64,000 nt of DNA from Cupriavidus yeoncheonensis (GTDB lineage Bacteria; Pseudomonadota; Gammaproteobacteria; Burkholderiales; Burkholderiaceae), in the NCBI RefSeq assembly GCF_905397275.1, contig NZ_CAJPUY010000017.1:1-64000 (forward strand), given 5' to 3'. The translations under genes and the position numbers were made by a program. The notes beneath the pieces are model-generated. The model saw only the letters and a program-made list of their open reading frames with translations, was not told the DNA's origin and ran no database searches. Shown one piece after another: positions 54,554-63,828 of the stretch. How positions within the stretch are numbered: the stretch's first letter is position 1; every line of letters starts with the position of its first letter.

Positions 54554-55348
54554 ATGGGAAACACCATGAACCACCGAGCCGACCAGAGCCCGCGCATCGA
54601 CTTCAGCGGCAAGCGGGTGCTGGTCACCGGCGGCGCCAGCGGGATCGGTGCCGCCGTGGCGGAATTCTTCGCGGAGCAAGGCGCCGTGGTCTGCGCCTCC
54701 GACCTGAATCCCGCCGACGACCTGCCCGGACGCAGGATGCTGCGCGGCGATGTGTCGTCCGAGGCGGACGTGCAGCGCATCACGGCCGAAGCGGTCGCCC
54801 AGATGGGCGGCATCGACATCCTGGTCAACAACGCCGGCATCCTCGAGCCGGCCAGCCGCACCGTGACGCAGCCTGCGGCGACCTGGCAGCGGACCATCGA
54901 CGTCAACCTCACCGGCACGTGGCTGATGTGCAAGGCCGTTGGTGCGCAGATGCTCGAACAGGGCGGCGGAGCGATCGTCAACATCGCTTCGATCTATGGT
55001 CTTGGCGGCGGCCCCGGCATTGCTGCCTATACCGCGTCCAAGGCCGGCGTAGTGATGCTGACGCGCTCGCTCGCGTGCGAATGGGCGCAGAAAGGCATCC
55101 GCGTGAACGGCGTCGCGCCGGCCATCATCCGGACGCCGCCGCTCGATGCCATGACGAATGCCGGCCGGCTCGACGTCAGCACGCTGGAACGCCGCACGCC
55201 GATGGGGCGGCTCGGGTATCCGGCCGAAGTCGCGCAGGCGGTGGCATTCCTCGCGTCGGACTGGGCGTCATACGTGACCGGCGCGACGCTGCCGGTCGAC
55301 GGCGGCTGGACCGCATTCGGCGCGGACGGCAACGCCTCCAGGGGCTAA
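54554..55348 (+). CDS. SDR family oxidoreductase
   Basis: 264 aa from ATG 54554, which has GGAG 8 nt upstream; GTG 54524 overlapping the previous stop is an alternative. Classical SDR: TGGASGIG, NNAG, Ser in NIASIYG, and YTASK. C-terminal AFLASDWASYVTGATLPVDGG. It probably oxidises a 3-hydroxyacyl-CoA or alcohol formed by the preceding crotonase. Confidence 0.88.
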   Translation: MGNTMNHRADQSPRIDFSGKRVLVTGGASGIGAAVAEFFAEQGAVVCASDLNPADDLPGRRMLRGDVSSEADVQRITAEAVAQMGGIDILVNNAGILEPASRTVTQPAATWQRTIDVNLTGTWLMCKAVGAQMLEQGGGAIVNIASIYGLGGGPGIAAYTASKAGVVMLTRSLACEWAQKGIRVNGVAPAIIRTPPLDAMTNAGRLDVSTLERRTPMGRLGYPAEVAQAVAFLASDWASYVTGATLPVDGGWTAFGADGNASRG

Positions 55349-55360
55349 TCAGCCGGTTCG

Positions 55361-55390
55361 CTCGTCTCTCCCGCGGGCGGGAGAGACGAG
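55361..55390. terminator. Strong hairpin between convergent SDR and MFS genes
   Basis: CTCGTCTCTCCCGC-GG-GCGGGAGAGACGAG, perfect 14-bp arms, 12 nt after the SDR stop. No T-tract, so it is either a factor-assisted terminator for both directions or a member of the local CCCTC-type palindromes. Confidence 0.65.
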
Positions 55391-55428
55391 CATTGTCGGC
55401 ACACGCCGGCGCCGTCAGCGCCCAAGGG

Positions 55429-56787
55429 TCATACGGACTCCACCTGCAACGAATTCCCGGCCGCACGCCGTGCCGCCGCGCCCTTGATCACCAGCGCCAC
55501 GGCGGAAACCAGCACGAACCCCATCACCACGGTAAAGACCGTGCCGAGGCTGAAGCCATCACGCAGCATCAGCGCGCCGGCCAGGGGTCCCACGATGCCG
55601 CCGAACCGGCCCACGCCATGCATCCAGGCAATGCCGGTCGAGCGGCCGCTCGCCGGGTAGTACGCCGCGGCCACGGCACCCATCGACATCAGGGCGCCGC
55701 TCAGGCCCACGCCACCGATGAAGACGCAGGTGGCCACCCAGGCCAGGTCGCCCTTCTGCTGCCCGACCAGCCACATGCCCAGCCCGCCCAGCACGAAGGC
55801 GCCCGCCACCACGGTGTTCCGGTCGATGCGGTCCATCAGCCAGCCGAACAGGAAGGTGCCGAAGATGCCGCCGACGGTCATCAGCACGGTGATCAGCGTC
55901 GAATGCCGCAACGAGGCGCCCATGTCCTGCACCAGCGTCGGCAGCCAGCCCAGCAGCAGGTAGTAGGCAAAGGTGCCGAAGAAGTAGGCGGCCCACAGCA
56001 TGGTCGTGCCGGTACGCAGCTGGCGGGACAGCACCACCGCGACGCCTGCCTTCCCGGCTTCCGGCGCCGCCGTCAGGACGAAGCGGGTATCGTCGGCGAT
56101 CTGCGCGCCGGGTGCGATGCGACGCAGCACCGATGCGATCGCCGGGGCCGGATAGCCCTGCTGGACCATGAACTGCAGCGGCTGCGGCATGGTGACGAGC
56201 ATGAACAGGGCCAGCACGACCGGCACCACGCCGCCGATGAGGAAGACGCTGGTCCAGCCATAGGCCGGCACGACGGCCGCGGCGGCCATCCCGCACGACG
56301 AAGCGCCGATCAGCGCGCCGCAGGCGATCGTGTTGACGAGCAAGGCGCTCATGCGCGCCGGCGCATACTCGTAGATCAGCGTGACCGCCCCGGGCACTGC
56401 CGCGCCCACGCCGAGCCCCGTGAAGAAACGCCAGGCGCCCAGCGACACCAGCGAGTCGGCCGTCATGGTCCCCAGGCTGCACACCCCGAACAGCAGCATC
56501 GATCCGACCATGACCGTCTTCGGGCTGGTGCGATGGAACAGCGGACCGGCAATGAGCGCGCCGAGGGCCAGGCCCAGCACACCCACGCTCAGCACCGGGC
56601 CGAATGCGGCCCGGGTCGTGCCCCATTCCTTGAGCAGGACGGGCACGACAAAGCCGATGGCCACGCTGTCATAGGCATCGATGGCAATGAGAAGAAAGCA
56701 GGTGACCAGAATCAGCCACTGGTACCGCGAAAACCTGTGCTCGTTGATGAACTGCTGCACGTCGAGCGTGCGTGAAGGACTTGTCAT
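55429..56787 (-). CDS. MFS transporter, aromatic acid:H+ symporter-like
   Basis: 452 aa, 12 predicted transmembrane helices; start ATG 56787 behind GGAG. AAHS-type signature in helix 1 (AIDAYDSVAIGFVVPVLL) and the loop 2-3 AGPLFHRTSPKTVMVGS. It probably imports the organic acid that the ligases of this locus activate. It lies 200 nt after a DUF1254/DUF1214 gene in the same direction. Confidence 0.87.
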   Translation of the reverse strand: MTSPSRTLDVQQFINEHRFSRYQWLILVTCFLLIAIDAYDSVAIGFVVPVLLKEWGTTRAAFGPVLSVGVLGLALGALIAGPLFHRTSPKTVMVGSMLLFGVCSLGTMTADSLVSLGAWRFFTGLGVGAAVPGAVTLIYEYAPARMSALLVNTIACGALIGASSCGMAAAAVVPAYGWTSVFLIGGVVPVVLALFMLVTMPQPLQFMVQQGYPAPAIASVLRRIAPGAQIADDTRFVLTAAPEAGKAGVAVVLSRQLRTGTTMLWAAYFFGTFAYYLLLGWLPTLVQDMGASLRHSTLITVLMTVGGIFGTFLFGWLMDRIDRNTVVAGAFVLGGLGMWLVGQQKGDLAWVATCVFIGGVGLSGALMSMGAVAAAYYPASGRSTGIAWMHGVGRFGGIVGPLAGALMLRDGFSLGTVFTVVMGFVLVSAVALVIKGAAARRAAGNSLQVESV

Positions 56788-56910
56788 GGCGTCTCCATAG
56801 GTTTTGTTATGCGTCTCGTGCGCCGGAACCGGCGCCGATCCATGGCACAGCAATCGCATGCCCGGGTCTGCGCCCTGGATCGGCTTGACGATACGTACCG
56901 CCTGCGTGGC

Positions 56911-56934
56911 CCTCTCCCCCATTTATGGGAGGGG
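56911..56934. repeat. Imperfect CCCTC-type palindrome
   Basis: CCTCTCCCCCAT-TT-ATGGGAGGGG, in the 200-bp gap between the MFS and DUF1254/DUF1214 genes. The pairing is interrupted near the base. Confidence 0.5.
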
Positions 56935-56987
56935 AACGGCAACACGCGGAGCCCGCGCCGGGTGCTCGCGCGAAGCACCCGGCCCGA

Positions 56988-58025
56988 TCACGACACCGGC
57001 CTGGCCGCCGGCAGTTTCCAGGTTCCCTGCAGGATCTCGGCCTGGGGCAGGTAGTACCGGACCATGTAGTTCCAGCCCGGCATGGTGGGCAGGCAGTTGA
57101 CCGTGTCCGCGCCGCATCCGCCGAAGCGGATGGAAACCGAACCGTCCGCCGACCGCTTCGCGGTCAGGCTGTTGATCGAATAGGCATCGAGCGGATTGCG
57201 CTGGAAGTAGCCGACCGCGTTGTACACGCTGACCGACCAGAACGCCCCGACCGGCACGTCACGCAGGTCGAGGCGATAGATCGTCGCGCCGTCATTGCGT
57301 TCGGGGTTGACGATCTGGTAGAACGCGTCCTTTTCCGGAATGCCGCCCCACGCAATGGCGCTGCCGATCAGGTGCCGCACGGGATCGACCTGATCCCGCG
57401 TGCCGAACATCCTGCGCGAATCCGGGATGGTGGTCCCCAGCGCGATCAGGGCGGTGCGGATGGCATCCTGGCTCGCCTTGTCCCAGTCGGGAATCTCGAA
57501 GCGGCCGGGACCGCCGGGCTGGCTGACGCCAATGGCATCCTGCAGGGCGCGCACCTGTTCCGCATCGCCGGGCCTGCCCGGATCGATCAGCGTGCGCACA
57601 CCCAGCATGACGTACCGGGAACCGATGTCCTGCTTGCGCAAGGTGTAGCTGCCCGCGCGATAGTGCACGCCGAGCACGTGGCTGTCCTGGTCCAGCACGG
57701 CCAGCGACATGAAGCGCTTGCCGGCATCGGGCATGGTGACAGTGACCGGCCCGGCATCGAGATCGAACACGGCGGTCGAGTACACCGTGTCCCGGTTGGG
57801 GCGCACGACGGTCGGGCGGTCCACCGGCACCAGTTCGCGAAAGTGGGAAAACTTTCCGAACCCGCCGCGCCTGACCGTGAAACCGAAGTAGCGGTCGGAC
57901 TCGGCACGCGGGAAGTTGTCGACCGTGACCTGTACCGGCGCACCCGCATCGACCTGCGCATGCGCGGCGCACAGGACCGTGGCGAGCATGGCACAGGCCG
58001 CGGCATGCAGTGGCTTGACTGACAT
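56988..58025 (-). CDS. Exported DUF1254/DUF1214 protein
   Basis: 345 aa; ATG 58025 behind GAGGAGA. Signal peptide about 1-23 (PLHAAACAMLATVLCAAHAQ). The DUF1254 region spans about 40-130 (VVRPNRDTVYSTAVFDLDAGPVTVTMPD) and DUF1214 about 235-330 (VGAFWSVSVYNAVGYFQRNPLDAYSINS). It is shorter than the lipoprotein paralog located 80 nt upstream. The biochemical function of the family is not established. The position among transport and CoA genes suggests a periplasmic role in handling the substrate. Confidence 0.8.
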   Translation of the reverse strand: MSVKPLHAAACAMLATVLCAAHAQVDAGAPVQVTVDNFPRAESDRYFGFTVRRGGFGKFSHFRELVPVDRPTVVRPNRDTVYSTAVFDLDAGPVTVTMPDAGKRFMSLAVLDQDSHVLGVHYRAGSYTLRKQDIGSRYVMLGVRTLIDPGRPGDAEQVRALQDAIGVSQPGGPGRFEIPDWDKASQDAIRTALIALGTTIPDSRRMFGTRDQVDPVRHLIGSAIAWGGIPEKDAFYQIVNPERNDGATIYRLDLRDVPVGAFWSVSVYNAVGYFQRNPLDAYSINSLTAKRSADGSVSIRFGGCGADTVNCLPTMPGWNYMVRYYLPQAEILQGTWKLPAARPVS

Positions 58026-58105
58026 AGGCGTCTCCTCATTGTTCTCTGGTTGATGTCGTGCAGCGCAAAGCGGCCCGTTACGGGCCGCAATGACTGCAGG
58101 TAACA

Positions 58106-59464
58106 CTACGAAAGCCGGACGATCGGCGGCGGCACATACTTGCCGGCGGCCTCCTTGTCCCTGGGGCCATAGAAGCGCAGCATCAGCCGGTACTGCTGTC
58201 CTGCCGGCGTCGGAAGCCAGTTCCCCTCGGGCGCCTGCTCCGGCTTTTTCGGCCCGAAGTACAGGGTCAGCGAACCGTCCTTGCCATACTGCAGCCGCGA
58301 CTGGTTGTTGAGCAGGAACCGGTTCATGGGGTTGGGCAGCACGCGGAAGTAGCGGGAATCCACGGCAAGGACGGACCAGAAGTAGCGCGCCTCGGCCGCG
58401 GGAAGCTGGTCCTTCGGGAAGGTCAGCGAGTAGGTATGGCTGCTGTCGAGCGGGGCACCCGCACCGTCGACCGCGCCACGGAAATAGTTCGCCTCGTCGA
58501 ACGTGTTGACCCAGATTCCGCCATAGTTGAACAGCGTCCGGCTGAGGTAGTCGTTGCCGTAGGCGCCCGACACCGCGGCACGCGTCCAGCCGTTGCGGAT
58601 CGAGCCCGGACCGATGGTCCGGCTGGCCCTGGCGAAGTCGGCAAAGGCGCGCTTGCGGATCACGCTGTCCACGCGGTCCCGCTCGGCGGGACTCGCAATA
58701 GCCCGGACAAGGGCATGCACCTTCGCTTGCTGGGCTTCCATGCCCGGGTTGAGGTCCGGCTCGCTCGCCAGGGCGGCTTCCGCCGCGTCGAAGGCTTCCA
58801 CGCCCGGCAGTTTCTGCAAGTCGAACACCGGCGTCTGGGGAATGCGCGGCAGACGTGGCGTACCGGTGGCACGCATGCTGAACTGGTGCTGAAGCGCTTC
58901 GGCCTGCTTCCAGTCCGCGCCGAGCTCGACGCGCGACAGCACGCGCGTATGGCGCGCCGGCAGATCGATCCGCGTCACGTCCGCCGGCAGCGCGACATTG
59001 GCCCCGCGCAGGCAGACGGCAAAGTCGCCGCTCGGCCGGCCGGGAAAGGTCCGCTCGTTGATATTGGCCAGCGTCTCGCCCCAGCCGTTGAGGAACTGCA
59101 CCGTGTAATAGCGGCCGGAGATCTTCGGCACGGTGACGATCGTGCAGCTGGTCTCGTCCACGGCGACCCAGGCTTCCGAATAGGCCACGTCCAGGTTGGG
59201 ATTGGGCCAGTCCACCGCGCCCGGCCTGCGATGCACGAGCTGGTTCCAGGCCATGCCCTCGCGGAAATCCAGCTGCTGCTGCCGAAGCACCAACAGGCGA
59301 CCGAGCAGGTAGATGTAGGCGTCGCTGATGTCCTGATCGGAGACAGTCGCTTGCTGGACCGCGGACGGCGCGGAAGTCGCCACCGGGAGCTGGTGCTGGC
59401 AGGCGCCGATCAGCAGCGATGCCGCGATGGCTCCGACTGTCAGTGGCAAGCGGGACAATGACAT
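58106..59464 (-). CDS. DUF1254/DUF1214 lipoprotein
   Basis: 452 aa; start ATG 59464 behind AAGGAGGAG. A type II signal peptide with lipobox LIGAC puts the lipidated Cys near residue 21. The DUF1254 domain is at about 60-190 (PNPNLDVAYSEAWVAVDE) and DUF1214 at about 320-445 (FWSVLAVDSRYFRVLPNPMNRFLLNNQS; NWLPTPAGQQYRLMLRFYGP). No Lys/Asp at +2 rule decides its membrane (the residue after Cys is Gln), so the outer membrane is expected. It forms a pair with the soluble paralog downstream. Confidence 0.83.
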   Translation of the reverse strand: MSLSRLPLTVGAIAASLLIGACQHQLPVATSAPSAVQQATVSDQDISDAYIYLLGRLLVLRQQQLDFREGMAWNQLVHRRPGAVDWPNPNLDVAYSEAWVAVDETSCTIVTVPKISGRYYTVQFLNGWGETLANINERTFPGRPSGDFAVCLRGANVALPADVTRIDLPARHTRVLSRVELGADWKQAEALQHQFSMRATGTPRLPRIPQTPVFDLQKLPGVEAFDAAEAALASEPDLNPGMEAQQAKVHALVRAIASPAERDRVDSVIRKRAFADFARASRTIGPGSIRNGWTRAAVSGAYGNDYLSRTLFNYGGIWVNTFDEANYFRGAVDGAGAPLDSSHTYSLTFPKDQLPAAEARYFWSVLAVDSRYFRVLPNPMNRFLLNNQSRLQYGKDGSLTLYFGPKKPEQAPEGNWLPTPAGQQYRLMLRFYGPRDKEAAGKYVPPPIVRLS

Positions 59465-59863
59465 GCACTCCTCCTTTTCGTTCTCGCACATAGTTCTGCT
59501 GCACCCGCGCCATCGGCCTCGCGGCGCCCGGCCGGCTGCAACGCGCTGATTTCCCCGGAAGCCGGAGGTCTCCATGGTCACCGCGATAGGCGCGCTTCGC
59601 TCCGCGCCATATCCGCCGGTTCCGTTTCCTGAATGCCATCCGATTAAGCACGGATTCGTGTGTGCGCAGCCCCTCCCTCATTGGGGGGGCGATTTCCGTC
59701 AGCGGCCGCAGGCATCCCTCCCCTGAGGGAGGGGAACAATCCAGCCGCGTCGAACAATCTCCCGGAAGCAGGCAAATGCCGCTCAGCCAGAATCCGCGCC
59801 CCAATGCAATACGGCCCGGCTGAAGCCGGGCCGTACTACGCATCAGGCTGGCAAAGACCAGGC
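59465..59863. repeat. Intergenic region with CCCTC-type palindromes
   Basis: 399 bp without a gene. CCCTCCCTCATTGGGGGGG (from 59671) and CCCTCCC-CTGA-GGGAGGG (59716-59733) are two stem-forming elements of the same composition as those at 50181 and 56911. The terminator at 59810-59835 lies at the right end. The promoter of the lipoprotein gene should be here, but no clear boxes are visible. Confidence 0.55.
59810..59835 (-). terminator. Terminator downstream of the second acyl-CoA ligase
   Basis: Perfect 12-bp stem TACGGCCCGGCT / AGCCGGGCCGTA with a 2-nt loop, 28 nt after the ligase stop. On the minus strand it is followed by the weakly T-rich TTGCATT. Confidence 0.7.
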
Positions 59864-61432
59864 CTACGAGACCCGGCGTCCCTTGCCCGCCCAGTACTTC
59901 TCGCGCACGTGCCGGCGCAGCACCTTGCCGACCACGCTGACCGGCAGCGCCTCGACGAAGACCACCGACTTGGGCACCTTGAACCGGCCCAGCCTGCCCT
60001 TGACGTGTTCGATCAGTTCCTCCGCCGTGACCTGCGCCCCGGCCTTGACCACCACCTCCGCGTGCAGCGCCTCGCCCCACTCTTCATGGGGCACACCGAT
60101 CACCGCCGAGTTGGATACCGCGGGGTGCGAGTTCAGCGCGGCCTCCACCTCGACGGCATAGACGTTGAAGCCGCCCGTGATGATCATGTCCTTCTTGCGG
60201 TCGACGAGGTACAGGAAGCCCTCGTTGTCGATGTAGCCCAGGTCGCCCGATTTCCAGAAACCATTCGTGAACTCGGCGGCGGTGCCTTCGGCGTTGTTGT
60301 AATAGCCGGAGATCGTGCCGCGGCAGCGCAGCCAGATCTCGCCGGTCTCGCCTGGGGGGATCTCGTTACCCTCGTCGTCGACGATCATGATCTCCACGCC
60401 CGGCACGATGCGGCCGGCCGAGCCGAGCTGCTTGTCCGTGGCGCTCAGATGGTCGGCCTTGGTCAGGATGCCGACGGCGTGCAGGATCTCCGTCGCGCCG
60501 TAGATCTGCATGAAGATATTGCCGAAGCGCTCCTGTGCCTGGCGCAGCTTGGCCGGGCTCATCGGCGACGCGCCGTAGGCCAGCGTGCGCAGCGACGACA
60601 GGTCGTACTGCGTGGCCTCGGGCATTTCCAGCATGCGGTAGATCATTGTCGGCACAAGCAGCGTGTTGGTGATCTTCTCGGCCTCGATGTTGCGGCAGAG
60701 CTGTGCCAGGTCCGGGATGTTCTGCGTCACCGTGCAGCCGCCGCGGAACAGCGTCGGCAGCAGCCCCAGGCCCGACCCGTGGCTGATCGGCGCCATATGC
60801 AGGAAGCGCGTGTCCGCGTCATAGACCTGCTCGCTTTCCATGTACATGGAATCGCGCATGGCCAGCCAGTTGTCCATCGTGTACGCCGCGCATTTGCTCT
60901 TGCCGGTGGTGCCGCCGGTGAAGCGGTAGACCAGCGCGTCGTTGCGCGTGTCGTTCTCGACGCCGGGGTTCTCAGCCGAAACGCCGTCCAGCAGGTCCCA
61001 GAAGTACAGCAGCCCATCGCGCGGCGCGGCCGGTGGATCCATGCAGACCACGGTCGCGCCCAGGCTTTGCAGCATGTCGAAGTAGCGGTCCAGCAGCGCG
61101 TTCTCGATGAAGACGACCTTGGGGCGGATGAACTCCACCTGCCAGCGGTGTTCCTCCTGCGCGTCGCGGTAGTTGGTATAGGCCAGCGCCGCATCGCCCT
61201 TCAGCGCCGTCCACGCGTGCAGCAGGGCGATGTTGTCGTTCTCGAGGATGCACAGCCCGATATCGCCGCGGCGCAGTTGCAGGCGGTCGCGCATCATGTT
61301 GACGATGCGGTTGGTCAGCGCATGCAGCTCGCGGAACGTGTAGCGGCGCTGGCGCTCGATATTGACCAGCGCCTCGCGGTCGCCGAAACGCACGGCAAGG
61401 TTGCCCATCGTGCGCGCGAAATTCATCTTCAT
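59864..61432 (-). CDS. AMP-forming acyl-CoA ligase (copy 2)
   Basis: 522 aa, the same length as the ligase at 45368-46936. Start ATG 61432 has AGGAGA upstream. P-loop YRFTGGTTGKSK, MAPISHGSGLGLL, IYGATEILHAVGIL, KSGDLGYIDNEGFLYLVDRKKDM, and the catalytic Lys in VVGKVLRR. Differences from copy 1 in the acyl-pocket segments (YGASPMSPAKL versus YGGAPMSPAKL; QIYGATEIL versus QYYGATESL) suggest a somewhat different substrate. A copy of the shared 18-bp motif lies 90 nt upstream. Confidence 0.9.
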   Translation of the reverse strand: MKMNFARTMGNLAVRFGDREALVNIERQRRYTFRELHALTNRIVNMMRDRLQLRRGDIGLCILENDNIALLHAWTALKGDAALAYTNYRDAQEEHRWQVEFIRPKVVFIENALLDRYFDMLQSLGATVVCMDPPAAPRDGLLYFWDLLDGVSAENPGVENDTRNDALVYRFTGGTTGKSKCAAYTMDNWLAMRDSMYMESEQVYDADTRFLHMAPISHGSGLGLLPTLFRGGCTVTQNIPDLAQLCRNIEAEKITNTLLVPTMIYRMLEMPEATQYDLSSLRTLAYGASPMSPAKLRQAQERFGNIFMQIYGATEILHAVGILTKADHLSATDKQLGSAGRIVPGVEIMIVDDEGNEIPPGETGEIWLRCRGTISGYYNNAEGTAAEFTNGFWKSGDLGYIDNEGFLYLVDRKKDMIITGGFNVYAVEVEAALNSHPAVSNSAVIGVPHEEWGEALHAEVVVKAGAQVTAEELIEHVKGRLGRFKVPKSVVFVEALPVSVVGKVLRRHVREKYWAGKGRRVS

Positions 61433-61521
61433 CTGGTGTCTCCTGCCTCCTTGAAGCGGCCACACGCCTGCCCATTATGGCGTGCGCCCGCGCGCATGTT
61501 AGGCGAAGGGGGCGGGGATCG

Positions 61522-61539
61522 CACCTCCCCTGGCGGACG
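61522..61539. promoter_or_regulatory. Copy 3 of the shared 18-bp motif
   Basis: CACCTCCCCTGGCGGACG, in the 265-bp gap upstream of the second ligase gene. See copies at 40920, 48146 and 63829. Confidence 0.5.
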
Positions 61540-61697
61540 CGCGGGCAAGCGTTGTCTGTCAATGCGAGGCATGTTAACGAAACGGGGGATGCTGCATTGC
61601 CGCATCCCCCGCTCTCCCTCCGCTTGCGCCATGCGGTGCGAAGCGCACCGCATGGTTCAGGCGCCGCTTGCGTGAAGCGCCTCAAACGTCATGTGTT

Positions 61698-62942
61698 TCA
61701 GGCCAGCCCGAAGATGCCGACGTGCTCGGTCGACTCCTCCACGCGCCACAGGCCGCCGCCGTTGCCCTGCAGCGCAATGCGGGCGCCTTCGACCTGGCGC
61801 TTGCCGCAGTTGCCGCGCAGCTGTTCCACCAGTTCGAAGATCTGGCCAATGCCGGTCGCGCCGATCGGGTGGCCCTTCGATTCCAGGCCGCCCGACGGGT
61901 TGATCGGCAGCTTGCCGCCCAGCGTGGTGTCGCCGCGCTCGGCCATGGCGCCGCTGTCGCCCGGCTCGCACAGGCCCAGCGACTCCACTGCCAGGAGTTC
62001 GCCGATGGCGGTAGCGTCGTGGATCTCGGCCACATCGACGTCCTTTGGCGAAATGCCGGCCTGCTCGAACGCCGCCTTGCCGGCCAGGTGCGTGCAGCCC
62101 TTGTCGAAGTCGTCGGCAGCGCGCGCCGAGGCCGAACGCACCACGCTGGCCAGTACCTTGACGGCGCGCTTGCGGTCGAAGCCGTATTTCTTCAGGCCCG
62201 CTTCCGTGCACAGGATCGCGGCGGCGGCGCCGTCCGAGATCGGCGAGCACATGGGCAGCGTAATCGGGTAGGTGATCGGTGGCGCCGCGAGGATCTCCTC
62301 GATCGTCATGGCATTGCGGTACTGGGAGCGCTCGTTGTGCACCGAGTGACCGTGGTTCTTCGACGACACGGCCGCGAGCTGGCGCTGCGTGATGCCGAAG
62401 CGCTCCATCAGCCCGCCACGGCCGAGCGCCGCGTACACGTCCATGAACGGACTGTAGGGATTAGGCGACTGCGAGCCCGGCGGCGGCACGATGCCCTTGC
62501 CCATCTCGGCCAGGTAGTTCTTGTTCTCCTCGAACGTCTCGACGTCCCAGGCCGATTCGAAGGCGGAGAACATCTTGGCCTTGTCCTTCGAGAACATCTT
62601 CTCCGCGCCCACGGCGATGGCCACGTCGGCCGCACCGCCACGCAGTTGCGTCACGGCGAGGTTGAACGCATGGCTCGACGACGCACAGGCGCCCTCGATG
62701 TTGAAAATGGGAATACTGTCAAAGCCCAGCGGCAGCAGCGCGACCTGGCCGCGAATCATGTGCTGGCCATCGAAGTGACCCTGCGTGCAGTTGCCGTAGA
62801 ACGCGGCCTGCACCCACTTGCGGTCGCAGCCGGCATCCCTGAGCGCATCTTCCACGGCCGAGGCGGTCAGTTGCTTGATGGTCTTGTCCGCGTGGCGGCC
62901 GAACGGCGTCATGCCGACGCCGACGATGTAGATGTTTTCCAT
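61698..62942 (-). CDS. SCP2-type thiolase / acetyl-CoA acetyltransferase
   Basis: 414 aa. Nucleophilic Cys in NIEGACASSSHAF; EIHDATAIGE carries the His motif; GHPIGATG is intact. It is less like the other thiolase here than the two ligases are like each other; its insertion ENKNYLAEMGKGIVPPPGSQSP is distinctive. It lies 32 nt after a crotonase gene in the same operon. It probably performs the final C-C cleavage of a parallel route. Confidence 0.9.
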   Translation of the reverse strand: MENIYIVGVGMTPFGRHADKTIKQLTASAVEDALRDAGCDRKWVQAAFYGNCTQGHFDGQHMIRGQVALLPLGFDSIPIFNIEGACASSSHAFNLAVTQLRGGAADVAIAVGAEKMFSKDKAKMFSAFESAWDVETFEENKNYLAEMGKGIVPPPGSQSPNPYSPFMDVYAALGRGGLMERFGITQRQLAAVSSKNHGHSVHNERSQYRNAMTIEEILAAPPITYPITLPMCSPISDGAAAAILCTEAGLKKYGFDRKRAVKVLASVVRSASARAADDFDKGCTHLAGKAAFEQAGISPKDVDVAEIHDATAIGELLAVESLGLCEPGDSGAMAERGDTTLGGKLPINPSGGLESKGHPIGATGIGQIFELVEQLRGNCGKRQVEGARIALQGNGGGLWRVEESTEHVGIFGLA

Positions 62943-62974
62943 GTGTCCTTGCTCCGGTACGTCTTCGATCTCGA

Positions 62975-63748
62975 TCAGTAGCCCTTGAATTCGGGCGTGC
63001 GCTTTTCGGCGAAGGCGCGCAGGCCTTCGGTGATGTCGTACGAGCGCTGGTGGTTGCGCAGCTCCAGCAGTTCGTGGCGCAGCGCGTCCGCCAGCGGCTT
63101 GTCCGCCGCCTCATCGGCCACTTTCTTCATCTTGCGCAGCACCAGCGGGCTCTTGGTGGCCAGCTTGTCGCCGATGGCCTGCACGCGTGCCACCAGTTCC
63201 TCGTCGGCCACCACTTCGGCCACCAGGCCGTACTGCTTCATGTCGGCTGCCGGCAGCGATTCACCCGTGTACAGCAGGTACTTGGCGATATTCAGCGGGA
63301 TCTTGCGCGGCAGCACCGCGGCGCCGCCGCCGCCCGGAAACACGCCGAAGTTGGAATGCGCATCGCCAAAACGGGCGCTCTGCGCGGCGATCACAAAGTC
63401 GCAGGCCAGCACCGTTTCCAGGCCGCCGGCGATCGCCAGGCCATTGACGGCGGCGATGGTGGGCTTGGGGAAGGCGCGCAGCGTGTCGAAGAAGGCGACG
63501 AGCGTGTCGAGCAGGTCCGGCTCGCCGGGCCCCGGGGTGCCGGAGGCCTTCAGGTCCGCGCCGGCGCAGAAGGCCGGGCCCGTCGCGGTCACCGCGACGA
63601 CACGCACCGCGTCGTCCTGCCGCCATTCACGCAGTTGCGCGGCCATGGCCAGCGCCATGTCCTTGCTGATGGCGTTGCGGGCCTGCGGGCGCATCAGGGT
63701 GATCCAGCCGACCCGGCCCCTCACTTCAAACGAAACGGCTTCGCTCAT
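62975..63748 (-). CDS. Enoyl-CoA hydratase/isomerase family protein (fourth)
   Basis: 257 aa; start ATG 63748 behind AAGGAGAAG. Crotonase fold: AFCAGADLKASG, NGLAIAGGLETVLACDFVIA, FGVFPGGGGAAVLPRKI and the C-terminal FAEKRTPEFKGY typical of true enoyl-CoA hydratases. It heads the crotonase-thiolase pair. A copy of the shared 18-bp motif lies 81 nt upstream, overlapped by a dyad GCGGAC-N7-GTCCGC (63840-63858). Confidence 0.9.
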   Translation of the reverse strand: MSEAVSFEVRGRVGWITLMRPQARNAISKDMALAMAAQLREWRQDDAVRVVAVTATGPAFCAGADLKASGTPGPGEPDLLDTLVAFFDTLRAFPKPTIAAVNGLAIAGGLETVLACDFVIAAQSARFGDAHSNFGVFPGGGGAAVLPRKIPLNIAKYLLYTGESLPAADMKQYGLVAEVVADEELVARVQAIGDKLATKSPLVLRKMKKVADEAADKPLADALRHELLELRNHQRSYDITEGLRAFAEKRTPEFKGY

Positions 63749-63828
63749 GTCTTCTCCTTGATCCAATATCCAAATGCCGACAGCGTTTCTGGCTGGATGC
63801 CAAGGTACGACAGGGGAATGCCGGCCTG

